Origin: Arcticibacter svalbardensis MN12-7
Lineage (GTDB): Bacteria > Bacteroidota > Bacteroidia > Sphingobacteriales > Sphingobacteriaceae
Length of the DNA stretch: 64,000 nt
Assembly (NCBI RefSeq): GCF_000403135.1
Contig: NZ_AQPN01000100.1
Span: forward strand, 1 to 64,000
Direction: 5' to 3'
Shown in pieces: positions 52,570-62,699 of the stretch. The notes beneath the pieces are model-generated. The model made no database searches. It was not told where the DNA came from and saw only the letters and a list, made by a program, of their open reading frames with translations. Made by a program: the position numbers and the translations under genes. The stretch's first letter is position 1, and every line of letters begins with the position of its first letter.

Positions 52570-54106
52570 ATGAACCTTTATTTTCTTCGCAGTTATGCGC
52601 CAATGAATGATGGCCGCAAATGGAAAGCGCAAAACGTTATCAATCAGTTTACTGCTTTTTACAATAAAAGCAATCATGGAAAGTTCCAGATCAAAGTACC
52701 CACACAGCGGGAAATGGTTGCAGAGTACGATATCTGTACTTGCGAGGTGCAAAAGGCTTACAAAAAGCTGAGGGAGGACGGAATCCTGACATCAAGGGGT
52801 ACGAGCGGAACCTATTTTACTGCAAAACCATTGGAGGAGAGACTGATCGTTTATCCCTTTGATTTTGCGGACACGGGACAGCGGTCGTATCACACGCTTG
52901 CCAGTAAAATGCCTGCAGCTGCATTTGAGCGGCAGATGCTGATGCTCGAAATGGATGTCTGTCCGATTTCCACAGTGGAAGGTCGTCAATTGGCTACTAT
53001 GCAGAGGAAGCTGATGCGGGATCACCCTTTATCATCCGATGCGAGTATGCAGGTCATCAAGGCGGCAATCGTGAGGAAGCTGCTGCTAGAGGAGCTGCGG
53101 GTCAAGATGGGACATTTGTTGCCGGTGTCACAGGGCAAGGGATTGGAGGTTGTGGCCGATGCATTGCTGACGACGGGTGACCTGGTGGTTATGGAAACTC
53201 CGCGGGATCATCATGCCTTGCAGACTTTCCTGCGCCTGCATTGTGAGGTGCAATTTACCGGGCATAAGAAGGGCTGTGGAATGGATATGCGTGCTTTGCG
53301 AAAGATCTGTGCTGCCCGTGACGTGCGGGTTGTATTTATTCGTGCGGATTCTTCCTGGCTGGATGAATGGGTGACCAGTGACCAGGATCGGGATTCACTG
53401 ATCGCGCTGGCTCATGAATTTAACTTCCAGATTGTGGAGTATGAAGTGGAGTCGGAATTTGCGCAATTCACATTGCCCGATAGGTTGGCAGTGCGGGTAC
53501 ATCATGCCCGGGTAATTTTTATATCTGTATTGAGCAAATTAAACCGGCTTTGGGAGAACATCAATTACGTAGTGGCCGAAGCGCCATTCATAGAAGTACT
53601 TAAAACGCATATTGCGGTACTTCCCGAACATCATACCTATGAGTTCGAACATGCTGCTGCGCTTTTGCTAGAGAGCGGACAGATGGAAATCTACCTCAGG
53701 AAAGAGCACAAGGGGTTTAAAAAGCAGTTGGTGCAGATCAAGAAGAAGTCTTTTGACGCATTGTCGCTTTATGCGTATGTGCGCCGTCCTGTTTGTGGTC
53801 GTTACATTAACATTTTTTTTTAAAGAAAACCGGGATGTAACCGAACTCACTAAGAAGCTACGAGAGCTCTGCATTTACCCATTCAACAGGAATGAACACC
53901 TCGATCTACCTAAAGGCGTCTCAGGCCTTCATATCGAGTTCTCGCGTTATAATGAACCAGTATGGGATAAGCTACTGGAAATTTTGCGGCATTTTGTTTC
54001 AAGGAAAGAAACATCCGAATTTATTAAATCTATAAAACGTGATACACGTAACAAAAAGAAAGAAAATGAGGAATTACATGTTAGAAATCAGTCGAAGCCT
54101 GTTTAA
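52570..54106 (+). pseudogene. MocR/GntR-like transcriptional regulator split at a T9 run
   Basis: The first frame (52570-53823, 417 residues) has a GntR-type winged helix (about 30-85: PTQREMVAEYDICTCEVQKAYKKLREDGILTSRG) and an aminotransferase-like domain with VLSKLNRLWENINYVVA, where the Lys corresponds to the PLP lysine of MocR proteins. It stops at VCGRYINIFF right in nine T (53813-53821). The neighbouring frame continues from the same T run with FKENRDVTELTKKLRELCIYPF...GLHIEFSRYNEPVWDKLLEILRHF, exactly the missing MocR C-terminus, to 54106. Removing one T would give one protein of about 511 residues, a normal MocR length. It is either a slippage-controlled (phase-variable) gene, a mutation, or an assembly error. 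The core otherwise looks intact. It lies upstream of the export locus and may regulate it. Confidence 0.75.
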
Positions 54107-54359
54107 GGCAATAGACCTGCTGGATAAGCTATTTCAGCAAACGTTTGTTATTATAACCGTGATGCGGGAGGTACGGCAGCTGCTGCTGGATCAAATAGGA
54201 CAGACAGAGGGAGAGGCGCTGTTGAGTATGGATGAGATGGCAAGCAAGCTTCGGGTAAGCCGGAGGACCATTGACATTTGGACAAAGGGTGGAAAATTGG
54301 ATGAATACCGGGTTGGGAACAAGCCGTATTATAGGTTTAGTGAGTGTGTGAGGGGGTAA
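54066..54359 (+). CDS. Small helix-turn-helix (excisionase/MerR-like) DNA-binding protein
   Basis: A 97-residue protein if started at 54066 (MRNYMLEISRSLFKAIDLL); 54039 is an alternative start. Residues 60-97 hold a helix-turn-helix of the excisionase/MerR type: LLSMDEMASKLRVSRRTIDIWTKGGKLDEYRVGNKPYYRFSE. The N-terminal 50 residues are helical and may dimerise. Such proteins occur widely in Bacteroidota as one-domain regulators. It overlaps the end of the MocR-like gene by about 40 bases and is followed by a terminator, then the polysaccharide operon 226 bases on. Confidence 0.75.
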   Translation: MRNYMLEISRSLFKAIDLLDKLFQQTFVIITVMREVRQLLLDQIGQTEGEALLSMDEMASKLRVSRRTIDIWTKGGKLDEYRVGNKPYYRFSECVRG

Positions 54360-54371
54360 ATTAGTTTTTTT

Positions 54372-54400
54372 AGGGCCAGTTGGGGGGCTGGCCCTTTTTT
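54372..54400 (+). terminator. Intrinsic terminator after the HTH gene
   Basis: AGGGCCAG (54372-54379) pairs with CTGGCCCT (54388-54395) across an 8-base loop, followed by six T. Confidence 0.9.
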
Positions 54401-54542
54401 AGCTTAGGATGGGAAATTATTTCCCAGTTGTGAAGTAGCGTAATTCGTATTGCACGCGTATCAGCTTTGACAAATGTGCAACAATTGATCACTAGGATTT
54501 CAATTCTGTGATAAAGATCACTTAATATTGTTTAGAATGTGG

Positions 54543-54550
54543 TACTTTTG
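54543..54550 (+). promoter_or_regulatory. Candidate -7 promoter element of the polysaccharide export operon
   Basis: TACTTTTG matches TAnnTTTG and lies 35 bases before the SLBB gene start. A -33 TTG at the right distance is not clear. Confidence 0.5.
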
Positions 54551-54584
54551 TCTATTACAACTATAATAATACCTCTCCATATTC

Positions 54585-57089
54585 ATGAATTTTAGACGAA
54601 TTGCCGCTACATTACTCTTTATATGTAGTATACTAATTTCCCCATATATCTTTGCGCAAACCAATTATTCCGATGTAAAAGTTGATGAATTAACCGATGC
54701 ACAAGTGCGGCAGTTGATCCAGAAAGCCGAGTCTGTTGGGTATAATGATGCTCAATTGGAGCAAATGGCGACTGCTCAGGGAATGAAAGCGGAAGAGGTT
54801 TCAAAGTTAAGAACACGAGTTGAAAAAATACGAAAATCAAGTCCTGCGTCAAGTGTTACTACTAATTCAGAGAAAGAACAGAATGATGATGGGGCCGTTA
54901 GATCGTATGATCAACCAGATGCCTCCATTAATAGTAAAAATTTAGCAAATCAAAATACAGCACAAGTAAAGGATGCTTTTGGTAACCTGATTCCTAAGAT
55001 CTTCGGTGCTGAGTTATTCAAAAACAACGATATTAAGTTTGAGCCAAACCTAAGAATGGCTACTCCTAAAGGATATATCATTGGACCTGATGATCAATTG
55101 TTAATTGATTTGACTGGTGATAATGAGGCTAATTATAAATTACAGGTGAGTCCTGATGGAACGATCCGTCTTCAATATGTAGGTTTAATATCAGTAGGAG
55201 GGTTATCTATAGAGCAAGCAACTTCAAAGATTCGCTCTGCAATGGGCAGCACTTATCCAAGTTTAAGAAGTGGTCGTACCAACGTTGCCATTAACCTGGG
55301 TAATATTAGGAGTATTAAAATTACGCTATTAGGCGAAGTAGTGAAGCCAGGTTCTTATACCCTTTCTTCTTTATCTACTGTGTTTAACGCTTTAAATGCT
55401 TCAGGTGGGCCTAATGAAAACGGGTCATTTAGAAAGATCCAGGTAATCCGTAATAATCGAATTGTTTCCACTATAGATGTTTATAATTTCCTTTTAAAAG
55501 GGATGCAAACTGGTAATATTCGTTTGCAGGACCAGGATGTGATTAATATTCCGGTATATCAGGCAAGAGTTGAGATGTCGGGTGAAGTGAAAAGGCCAGC
55601 CTTATATGAGGTGCTTAGTACTGAGTCACTGGCTGACGTGGTTAAATTTGCCGGAGGATTCTCTAATAAAGCCTATTCGGCCAAGATCAAAGTTTTGCAG
55701 AATACCAATAAGGAAAGACAAATTACAGATGTTAATGCAGATGATTTTGGCGGTTACAGACCAAAGAATGGTGATAAATATATTGTAGAAACGATATTAG
55801 ACCGTTTTGCTAATCGTGTAGAAATTGAGGGAGCAGTATTTCGACCCGGACAATATGCATTAGAAAGTGGTTTGACTTTGAAACAATTGATCGAAAAAGC
55901 AGATGGCTTAAAAGAAGATGCCTTTTTAAACCGAGGTTATATATCAAGGTTAAATACAGACAATACATTGGCGCTATTGTCTTTTGATGTAGATAAAGTG
56001 TTAAAGGGAACTCAGGAAGATATTCTTTTAAGGAGAGAGGATAAAGTAACTATTTCTTCCATTTTTGATCTGAGAGAAGAGTTTAAAGTTGATATTAAAG
56101 GGGAAGTCAGAGCACCTGGTACTTTCGAGTATGCCGAGGGAATGACACTTGAGGCATTGATTCAGATGGCTGGCGGTTTCAAAGAGGGTGCTACACCTAA
56201 TCGGATTGAAATTGCACGAAGAGTTAAGAACAGTGATGCTACTTCGTTGTCAGCAAAAACTGCAGATATTATTAATGTAAATATTCCGGTTGATTTGAAA
56301 TTACGGGATTCCGTAATCATATTACAACCCTTTGATGTAGTTTCGATCCGGAGTTCAGAAGGTTACCAGATACAGCAACAGGTTAAAGTAGAGGGAGAGG
56401 TATTATATCCTGGAATCTATACCATTAGTCATAAAGATGAGCGGATCTCTGATGTGATTAAAAGGGCCGGTGGTTTAACAGCTCTTTCATTTGTTGAAGG
56501 AGCTTCATTAAAACGACCTGGGGCAGATGAGGCCAAAGATAGCAGAAGTGGTAATGCCATTGATACTCAGGAAGAAGATAAACAAAAGATGGTTAATTTA
56601 TCCAGGCTAAAAGGAGAAGGAGTAAAGGATACATCTAGTCAGGAAATCCTATTATTAGAAAGTGATTTAGTAGGAATTGATTTGAAGAAAATTCTGAATA
56701 AACCTCTATCTAGATTTGATTTACTGTTGGAGGGTGGAGATATAATCAGGGTGCCGAAGCAATTGCAAACGGTAAAGGTTACAGGAGAGGTACTCAGACC
56801 CATAAATGTTGTTTATCGACATGGTAGGGGAATGAAAGGGTATATCAAAGGAGCTGGGGGTTATACTTATAATGCTAATAAAAAAGGAGCTTATATTCAA
56901 TATGCGAATGGTTCTGTTGATGCAGTAGGTCATGTGTTGTTTTTTAATTTCTATCCAAATGTTAAGCCTGGTGCTGAGATCTTTGTGCCTAAACGGGCTC
57001 CCAGAGAAAAAGTTGGAGTTCAGGGATGGATAAGTATTGGGACAGCCTTGTCTTCATTGGCATTGATAATTATAAGTTTATATAAATAG
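54585..57089 (+). CDS. SLBB-domain polysaccharide export protein (Wza-like)
   Basis: An 834-residue outer-membrane export protein. Signal peptide: MNFRRIAATLLFICSILISPYIFAQ, cut after Phe-Ala-Gln or just before it. The Poly_export domain is near residues 160-230 (YIIGPDDQLLIDLTGD, GTIRLQYVGLISVGGLS), followed by five or six SLBB repeats (VKITLLGEVVKPGSYTL, VEMSGEVKRPALYEV, VEIEGAVFRPGQYAL, VDIKGEVRAPGTFEY, VKVEGEVLYPGIYTI, VKVTGEVLRPINVVY). A C-terminal membrane segment SIGTALSSLALIIISLY ends the protein. It is far larger than E. coli Wza (379), the usual Bacteroidota form. First gene of an operon with wzz-like, flippase and polymerase genes. Confidence 0.93.
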   Translation: MNFRRIAATLLFICSILISPYIFAQTNYSDVKVDELTDAQVRQLIQKAESVGYNDAQLEQMATAQGMKAEEVSKLRTRVEKIRKSSPASSVTTNSEKEQNDDGAVRSYDQPDASINSKNLANQNTAQVKDAFGNLIPKIFGAELFKNNDIKFEPNLRMATPKGYIIGPDDQLLIDLTGDNEANYKLQVSPDGTIRLQYVGLISVGGLSIEQATSKIRSAMGSTYPSLRSGRTNVAINLGNIRSIKITLLGEVVKPGSYTLSSLSTVFNALNASGGPNENGSFRKIQVIRNNRIVSTIDVYNFLLKGMQTGNIRLQDQDVINIPVYQARVEMSGEVKRPALYEVLSTESLADVVKFAGGFSNKAYSAKIKVLQNTNKERQITDVNADDFGGYRPKNGDKYIVETILDRFANRVEIEGAVFRPGQYALESGLTLKQLIEKADGLKEDAFLNRGYISRLNTDNTLALLSFDVDKVLKGTQEDILLRREDKVTISSIFDLREEFKVDIKGEVRAPGTFEYAEGMTLEALIQMAGGFKEGATPNRIEIARRVKNSDATSLSAKTADIINVNIPVDLKLRDSVIILQPFDVVSIRSSEGYQIQQQVKVEGEVLYPGIYTISHKDERISDVIKRAGGLTALSFVEGASLKRPGADEAKDSRSGNAIDTQEEDKQKMVNLSRLKGEGVKDTSSQEILLLESDLVGIDLKKILNKPLSRFDLLLEGGDIIRVPKQLQTVKVTGEVLRPINVVYRHGRGMKGYIKGAGGYTYNANKKGAYIQYANGSVDAVGHVLFFNFYPNVKPGAEIFVPKRAPREKVGVQGWISIGTALSSLALIIISLYK

Positions 57090-57139
57090 GGATTTCATTT
57101 ATATAAACCTCTTATAATTTATGACAAATTATTAAATAC

Positions 57140-58207
57140 ATGAATACGGATAGTCTAGAAAATAGTACTAATGCACAAAAGGATGAAATTTCCCTTGGAG
57201 AGCTATTTTTAAAATTAAGGAAATGGATTAATTACTTGTTTTCAAAATGGGTATTAATAATGACTTTTGGAATAGTCGGTGGTATTCTAGGTTTGACTTA
57301 TGCATATTTTAAAAAGCCATTATATACAGCCAGTACTACTTTTGTTCTGGAAGAAGAAAAATCAGGAGGAATGGGTTCTCTTTCTAGCTTGGCATCCCTT
57401 GCTGGCGTAGATTTGGGAGGAGGAGGTGGTATATTTCAAGGCGACAATATACTTGAATTATACAAATCAAGAAATATGATTCAAAAGACACTTTTGACTA
57501 AAATAATTTTTCAAGGCAAGGAAGAATCATTGATTGAACATTACATATCCTTCAATAAAATGAAGGACAAATGGACGAAAAAGAAGGAATTATTAAATAT
57601 AAATTTTAATTCTAATAAATGGGGGAATTTTACCAGATTACAAGATAGTGTGTTAGGTGTCGTTGTGAAAGATGTTAATAAATACAATCTTCAAGTTACT
57701 AAACCAGACAAAAAATTAAGTATTATTAAAGTTGATGTTAGGTGTAAAGATGAATTTTTTGCCAAATCATTTAACAATGAAATAGTAAAAAATGTAAATG
57801 AATTTTATGTCCAAACAAAGACAAAGAAGTATATTGACAACATAAACATCTTACAACAAAAAACAGATTCTGTTAGAGCTGTTATGAATGGGAATATTTT
57901 TTCAGCGGCAGCTATTGCTGATGCTACACCAAACCTCAATCCAACAAGACAGGTACAAAGAATTGCTCCAGTTCAACGATCCCAGTTTTCTGCTGAAACA
58001 AATAAAGCACTTTTAGGAGAATTGGTTAAAAATTTGGAAATGTCAAAAATAGCATATAGAAAAGAAGCTCCACTTATACAAATTGTAGATGAGCCTATTT
58101 TGCCTTTAGAAGTTGAAGACAATGTTATGTTTCTATATAGTATTATATTCAGTGTAATTTCGATGATCTTTACTGGTATCTACGTAATTTTAAAAAAGGG
58201 CTTATAA
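57140..58207 (+). CDS. Wzz-like chain-length / polysaccharide co-polymerase protein
   Basis: A 355-residue inner-membrane protein with the Wzz plan: N-terminal helix near 37-57 (WVLIMTFGIVGGILGLTYAYF), a periplasmic domain with YTASTTFVLEEEKSGGMGSL after it, coiled-coil at about 230-290, and a C-terminal helix near 325-352 (MFLYSIIFSVISMIFTGIYVIL). It has no cytoplasmic tyrosine kinase domain; that would have to be a separate gene. It controls length of the exported chain, acting with the SLBB exporter 50 bases upstream. Confidence 0.88.
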   Translation: MNTDSLENSTNAQKDEISLGELFLKLRKWINYLFSKWVLIMTFGIVGGILGLTYAYFKKPLYTASTTFVLEEEKSGGMGSLSSLASLAGVDLGGGGGIFQGDNILELYKSRNMIQKTLLTKIIFQGKEESLIEHYISFNKMKDKWTKKKELLNINFNSNKWGNFTRLQDSVLGVVVKDVNKYNLQVTKPDKKLSIIKVDVRCKDEFFAKSFNNEIVKNVNEFYVQTKTKKYIDNINILQQKTDSVRAVMNGNIFSAAAIADATPNLNPTRQVQRIAPVQRSQFSAETNKALLGELVKNLEMSKIAYRKEAPLIQIVDEPILPLEVEDNVMFLYSIIFSVISMIFTGIYVILKKGL

Positions 58208-58220
58208 AGGCAAAATCGAC

Positions 58221-59069
58221 ATGTTTATTCTAGATTATTTAATACATCAAGTTTTTTCAAGACTTAAAATACCTTTTGCTTTTCTTTATAGTAAATATAA
58301 TATTCCAACGAAGGAAGCTTACCCAATAATTGACTTGTTAATTCCTTTAGTTGAAAAGGATATACCCTCCATTGAAAATTGTATCAATTCGCTGAAAAAA
58401 TATTCTGTTAATCCTATCAGAAAGATATTTGTGGTTTCCCCTGAAAGTGAATTGATACGAAACTTATGTGAAAATTTGGAATTGTATTTTATCAATGAAG
58501 ATGATATATTACCAGTTTCTAAACAAAATCTCATTTCCATAATTAAAGATAAAACTAAGATCGGGTGGTATATACAGCAATTGATTAAATTAAATAGTGA
58601 TACAATTATAGACTTAGCAGAGAACTATTTGGTGTTGGATGCAGATACAATTATGCTTAGTACACAATTCTTTTTATCTAAGGAGGAAACAATAATTAAG
58701 TTTTCAGATGAGTTTCATATTCTTTATAGACTTACAAATGCGAAAATATTGGGGTTTTGGAATTTGAAGCCAAAATCATTTATATGCCATCATATGATTT
58801 TTAACAAGAATCATCTAGTTAAATTGAAGGCGTATATCGAAGAAATCCATAGGATAAATTGGGTTTCAGTTATATTGTTGGAAGCAGAAAAAAATTATTA
58901 TATGTTTTCTGAATATGAATTATATGCTCAGTTTTTGTTAAAAAAATCGAATATTAAATACAAAATACAGTATTGGTTTAATAAAAATTCCTTTTTGAAA
59001 GAAGATAATGATATCTCTAAAGTAGAAGAGCGATATCAATCTGTATCATATCATAATTATAAAAGATAA
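58221..59069 (+). CDS. DUF6492-like probable glycosyltransferase
   Basis: A 282-residue protein with PIIDLLIPLVEKDIPSIENCINSL at about 35-58 and the metal motif DAD at 140-142 in YLVLDADTIML, a GT-A-like layout seen in DUF6492 proteins of polysaccharide clusters. FICHHMIFNKNHL near 183-196 and FSEYELYAQFLL near 230 are further recognisable parts. It lies 13 bases after the wzz-like gene and 4 before the next, so it is in the operon. Substrate unknown. Confidence 0.7.
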   Translation: MFILDYLIHQVFSRLKIPFAFLYSKYNIPTKEAYPIIDLLIPLVEKDIPSIENCINSLKKYSVNPIRKIFVVSPESELIRNLCENLELYFINEDDILPVSKQNLISIIKDKTKIGWYIQQLIKLNSDTIIDLAENYLVLDADTIMLSTQFFLSKEETIIKFSDEFHILYRLTNAKILGFWNLKPKSFICHHMIFNKNHLVKLKAYIEEIHRINWVSVILLEAEKNYYMFSEYELYAQFLLKKSNIKYKIQYWFNKNSFLKEDNDISKVEERYQSVSYHNYKR

Positions 59070-59073
59070 TATT

Positions 59074-59883
59074 TTGAAAAGTAATATAACAATGATTGTG
59101 AATTCCTCTGATGGGTTTGAAGACTGTTGGGAGCCATTTTTTACTTTACTAAAGAAAAACTGGCCTGATTTCGATTACTCTTTGATTCTCAATACTGAAT
59201 TCAAAAATTATAGTTTTGATGGATTGAAAATAGTATCGTCTAAAGTACATGAAGGAATATTAGATAGGAAATTATCATGGAGTGAATGTTTAATTAAAGC
59301 AATTGAACTTGTTGACACTCCTTTAATACTTTATGTTCAAGAGGACTACTTTATAGAGAAACCTGTTTTAAAAGATACTATAGACGAGTTTTCCCGATTA
59401 ATGGAAGGTGGAGTTATAAAGTATATAGGCTTAACCGATATAGGGAATTTTGGTCCATTTAAAAATTATGAACATGATAAAAGGTTAGTAGTTGTTGGTA
59501 ACAGTAAGTATCGGATTTCTACTCAAGCTGCATTATGGGATAAAGATACGCTACTCTCTTACTTGCGTCCTGCAGAAAATGGCTGGATGTTTGAAATCTT
59601 CGGTACTCAAAGAGCTAAAAGGAGATCGGATTTATTTCTTACAGCGAATAGGTTAATGTATTCGAGTAAAAATAATCCAATAATAACCTATATGCATACT
59701 GGTATCATTAAAGGGCAGTGGCATGAAAATATTCCTGAATTATTTAAAAAGGAAAATATTTCAATCGATGTCTCTTTAAGAGGGATTTACAAACCAAAGG
59801 CATTTTTAAGAAGAAAATTTGAAACAGGTAGAAAACTTCTGAATAATCCTTTGAGGTTTATAATAGGGATGTTAGGAAAGTAG
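59074..59883 (+). CDS. Probable glycosyltransferase of the capsule/O-antigen operon
   Basis: A 269-residue protein starting at TTG 59074; an ATG at 59092 (MIVNSSDGFEDCW) would cut the first beta-strand, so the TTG is preferred. ITMIVNSSDGFEDCWEPFF at the start and the acidic LYVQEDYFIEKP (Glu90-Asp91) resemble GT-A transferases. No family can be named with confidence. The C-terminus is basic (LRRKFETGRKLLNNPLRF), consistent with membrane attachment. It is 4 bases after the DUF6492-like gene and 1 before the flippase gene. Confidence 0.6.
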   Translation: MKSNITMIVNSSDGFEDCWEPFFTLLKKNWPDFDYSLILNTEFKNYSFDGLKIVSSKVHEGILDRKLSWSECLIKAIELVDTPLILYVQEDYFIEKPVLKDTIDEFSRLMEGGVIKYIGLTDIGNFGPFKNYEHDKRLVVVGNSKYRISTQAALWDKDTLLSYLRPAENGWMFEIFGTQRAKRRSDLFLTANRLMYSSKNNPIITYMHTGIIKGQWHENIPELFKKENISIDVSLRGIYKPKAFLRRKFETGRKLLNNPLRFIIGMLGK

Positions 59884-59884
59884 T

Positions 59885-61432
59885 ATGTTTAAATCCTCTA
59901 TTATTGTAACTGTACTTTCGCTAATTTTAAGCGGTGTAGGATTTATTAGCCAAGTTTTAATTGCCAAATACTTTGGAGCAGGTAAAGATTTAGATATATT
60001 TTTAACTTTTTCAAGCCTACCTGTTTTGGTCGCAGCCATACTTTCTTCGGCACTTAGCTATTCACTAACACCAACACTCATTGATGCGAAAAGGATATTT
60101 GATATAGAATTTAAGAATATTGTAGGTAATTTGATAAAAAGAATTCTATTCTATGTTAGTATAATAGTGGTTTTTGTCGCTACAGGAATAAATTTTTTAA
60201 TACCAAGGGTTTATACAGAAATAAATATTGCTATGTATGGTGTTGGAAAGCAAGTGCTCCTGTTGTCCTCCATAACAGTTATTGCAACTCTTTTTGCGGG
60301 TTTTTTCGCAAGTCAATTCAATTCTGATAAGCATTTTGTAAAACCACTTTTATTAAACTTTTTACCCTATTTATTTTCAATAGCTTTCCTTTTACTATTT
60401 CATGCCTCTTTAGGAATTGTCAGTATTCCCTTAGGTATAATGATTGGAACTTTCATATCGGTATGTATATCAATTTTTATATTGAAGAGCCAGATTTCAT
60501 TCAATAAGTTATCTCCGTCTGCAAATGCGTATGTAAATAAGTACTTAAAAAAAATTCCAATTGCAGCAGTTGCAATGCTTTGTTTTACTATTTATCAAAG
60601 TATTGATGCTTATTGGGCGCCAAAACTAGGACCGTCCTATCTTTCTTATTTGAGCTATTGTCAAAGATTACTTATAGCGGTTGGCGCTTTGGTAATAACT
60701 GGACCATCTACTGTATTGATACCAAGGCTCACTTTAGCCGTTTTGGAAAAAAGATCAAATGACTTTTTAATGGATGTTAATCTTATTCTGAAGGTCATAT
60801 TTAGTTTAGCATCTGTTATAGCAATAATAGGATCATTATTATCCAAGGAAATTATTGAAATAATGTTTCAGAGGGGAGCCTTTATTGTAAATGATACTGT
60901 TGCAATTGCCTCTATCCTACCATATATGCTAGTGGGTATGATTTTTATGCTTTGCGTAGTAATCATGTTTAGAATGCTTTTTGTGCAAAAAAAAATAAAA
61001 TTTGTTGCTCTTATAGGAATCCTTTCAACTATTCTATATTTTGTTTTTAGTGGCATAGCAGTATATTTTTCTACTATTAAAGGGATTTGTATGTCGTATA
61101 TATTGACATGGGTAATCTTATTTATTTTGTGTTTAAGCAAAATATTCATTGGAAATACGAGTATGTATCTCAATAAAGGCAATTTCTCATTTTTAGTTAA
61201 GCAAGGCTTTATTGTTATGGTTGTCGGTGTGTTTGTCGGTGTAATTAAAGAACAATTGCTTACACATATTAATACTCAACATATATCAGGTAAAGTAATC
61301 ATTGTATTGATATGTGGTAATATAGGGCTGATGGTTTTTGTCGCTATGTCAACTTACGTTATCAAGCAGAAAGAGGTTATTTTTTTAATAAATGGTTTAA
61401 AGTCAATCGTTAAAAAGGATAAAAATGTTTGA
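59885..61432 (+). CDS. MurJ/Wzx-like lipid-linked oligosaccharide flippase
   Basis: A 515-residue integral membrane protein with about 14 hydrophobic helices. The N-terminus SIIVTVLSLILSGVGFISQVLIAKYFGAGKDLDIFLTF resembles the MurJ-type start (the 'fG.g...D.y..a' motif) of the MVF/MATE flippase fold. In the context of glycosyltransferase and polymerase genes it is expected to flip undecaprenyl-linked repeat units across the inner membrane. It overlaps the next gene by 8 bases, and the operon is tight on both sides. MurJ for lipid II itself would normally be a separate gene elsewhere. Confidence 0.85.
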   Translation: MFKSSIIVTVLSLILSGVGFISQVLIAKYFGAGKDLDIFLTFSSLPVLVAAILSSALSYSLTPTLIDAKRIFDIEFKNIVGNLIKRILFYVSIIVVFVATGINFLIPRVYTEINIAMYGVGKQVLLLSSITVIATLFAGFFASQFNSDKHFVKPLLLNFLPYLFSIAFLLLFHASLGIVSIPLGIMIGTFISVCISIFILKSQISFNKLSPSANAYVNKYLKKIPIAAVAMLCFTIYQSIDAYWAPKLGPSYLSYLSYCQRLLIAVGALVITGPSTVLIPRLTLAVLEKRSNDFLMDVNLILKVIFSLASVIAIIGSLLSKEIIEIMFQRGAFIVNDTVAIASILPYMLVGMIFMLCVVIMFRMLFVQKKIKFVALIGILSTILYFVFSGIAVYFSTIKGICMSYILTWVILFILCLSKIFIGNTSMYLNKGNFSFLVKQGFIVMVVGVFVGVIKEQLLTHINTQHISGKVIIVLICGNIGLMVFVAMSTYVIKQKEVIFLINGLKSIVKKDKNV

Positions 61433-62699
61433 TATATTTCTTTTAATATTTTATACCTTATTTTTTATTTACTCATTTCAATATATTTTACGAAAGAATA
61501 TTCTGTTTGGTAGTATTTATTTTTTCTTATTCATATATAATATTTTTGCTCAAATTGGATATTGTTTTGTACCGGAACTTTCAGAAATTATCAAAGCCTA
61601 TTTTGGTCATAATTATTTTTATCAGTTTTATATTTTTAATTTCTTATCATTTCTCACTTTTTACGTATTATTTAAGACTTCGTTCCCCTACTTGGAGCGG
61701 ATCAAAAGATATGAGATAGTTAGGGTCAGAAGCTCCACTAACTACATGATATTTATAATCATAATTTCAGTGATGTGGCTTTTTTTATTCTTTTTTTCAA
61801 TTACCAGAGGAAACGCGATTGATTATAATACAGCATATGATGAGGATTATGTTGATGCACAGGGACCCTTATACAAGCTTTTTAGGATTGGGTTCAAGCT
61901 TATGGTTCCAATCTCTGTAATCTTATACGCTCAAGCCAGGTTTAAATCTAAGTTTAATCAAATATCTTATTCAAGCTCCTCTTTGATTACTTTTATTGCT
62001 GTTGCATTTATAGGCCTCTTTTTGTTTTTAGCTAATAAGCTTGGAAGTAGAAGTGACATTGTAGCTTTAACCTTGGGGGTATTGATTTTGGAATTTAAAC
62101 TGGGATTAAATTTAAAGAAAATTTTAACTATTGGTGCATTAGGGTTTGGTCTTGTCCTATTCTTATTGTATATAGAACAGACAAGGACAGAATCTTCTAT
62201 TGAAGATCTTAGTTTTGCTCATAAATTTTTATTAAAGGACTATTACGCGCCTGCTCATATTTTATATGCAGCGATGGCATATGATTATGTTAAACCATTT
62301 GAAGTAATTCAATCCAATATAAGCAATTCTTTGATTATGTTAAATTACCCTTACTTACAAGCGCCGGTTACGGATTTATTTAATCCTGGTGTTGCGACAC
62401 GAAGTGCTGGATATGCGTTTTATCTTTTTACAGAAGGTTATATTTTCATGGGCAATCTGGGATTTTTGTATAATGGATTCATGCTTATGGTAGGACTATC
62501 TGTTTGGTACCTTATTCAAAATAGTTCAAACAAGTACTATAACTATATTATAGTAGCGATCATGTGTACTCAGCTCGCTAACTTAGCAAGAAACCAGAGC
62601 TCATATATTTACAAAGACATTTATATATTTTTCATACCAATTCTTGTAATTCTTTATTTTTCATCTGGGCTACGTCCAAAATTTAAGTTGTTAAAATGA
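61425..62699 (+). CDS. Wzy-like O-antigen / oligosaccharide repeat polymerase
   Basis: A 424-residue protein with about 10-12 membrane helices and a large loop (about 120-140, SITRGNAIDYNTAYDEDYVDAQG). A further soluble loop has KDYYAPAHILYAAMAYDYVKPFEV and TRSAGYAFYLFTEGYIFMG. Sequence conservation in Wzy proteins is low, so the call rests on topology, the 'G.R.di..L..G' type segment NKLGSRSDIVALTLGVLI, and position between a flippase and glycosyltransferase. It overlaps neighbours by 8 and 4 bases. Confidence 0.75.
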   Translation: MFDIFLLIFYTLFFIYSFQYILRKNILFGSIYFFLFIYNIFAQIGYCFVPELSEIIKAYFGHNYFYQFYIFNFLSFLTFYVLFKTSFPYLERIKRYEIVRVRSSTNYMIFIIIISVMWLFLFFFSITRGNAIDYNTAYDEDYVDAQGPLYKLFRIGFKLMVPISVILYAQARFKSKFNQISYSSSSLITFIAVAFIGLFLFLANKLGSRSDIVALTLGVLILEFKLGLNLKKILTIGALGFGLVLFLLYIEQTRTESSIEDLSFAHKFLLKDYYAPAHILYAAMAYDYVKPFEVIQSNISNSLIMLNYPYLQAPVTDLFNPGVATRSAGYAFYLFTEGYIFMGNLGFLYNGFMLMVGLSVWYLIQNSSNKYYNYIIVAIMCTQLANLARNQSSYIYKDIYIFFIPILVILYFSSGLRPKFKLLK

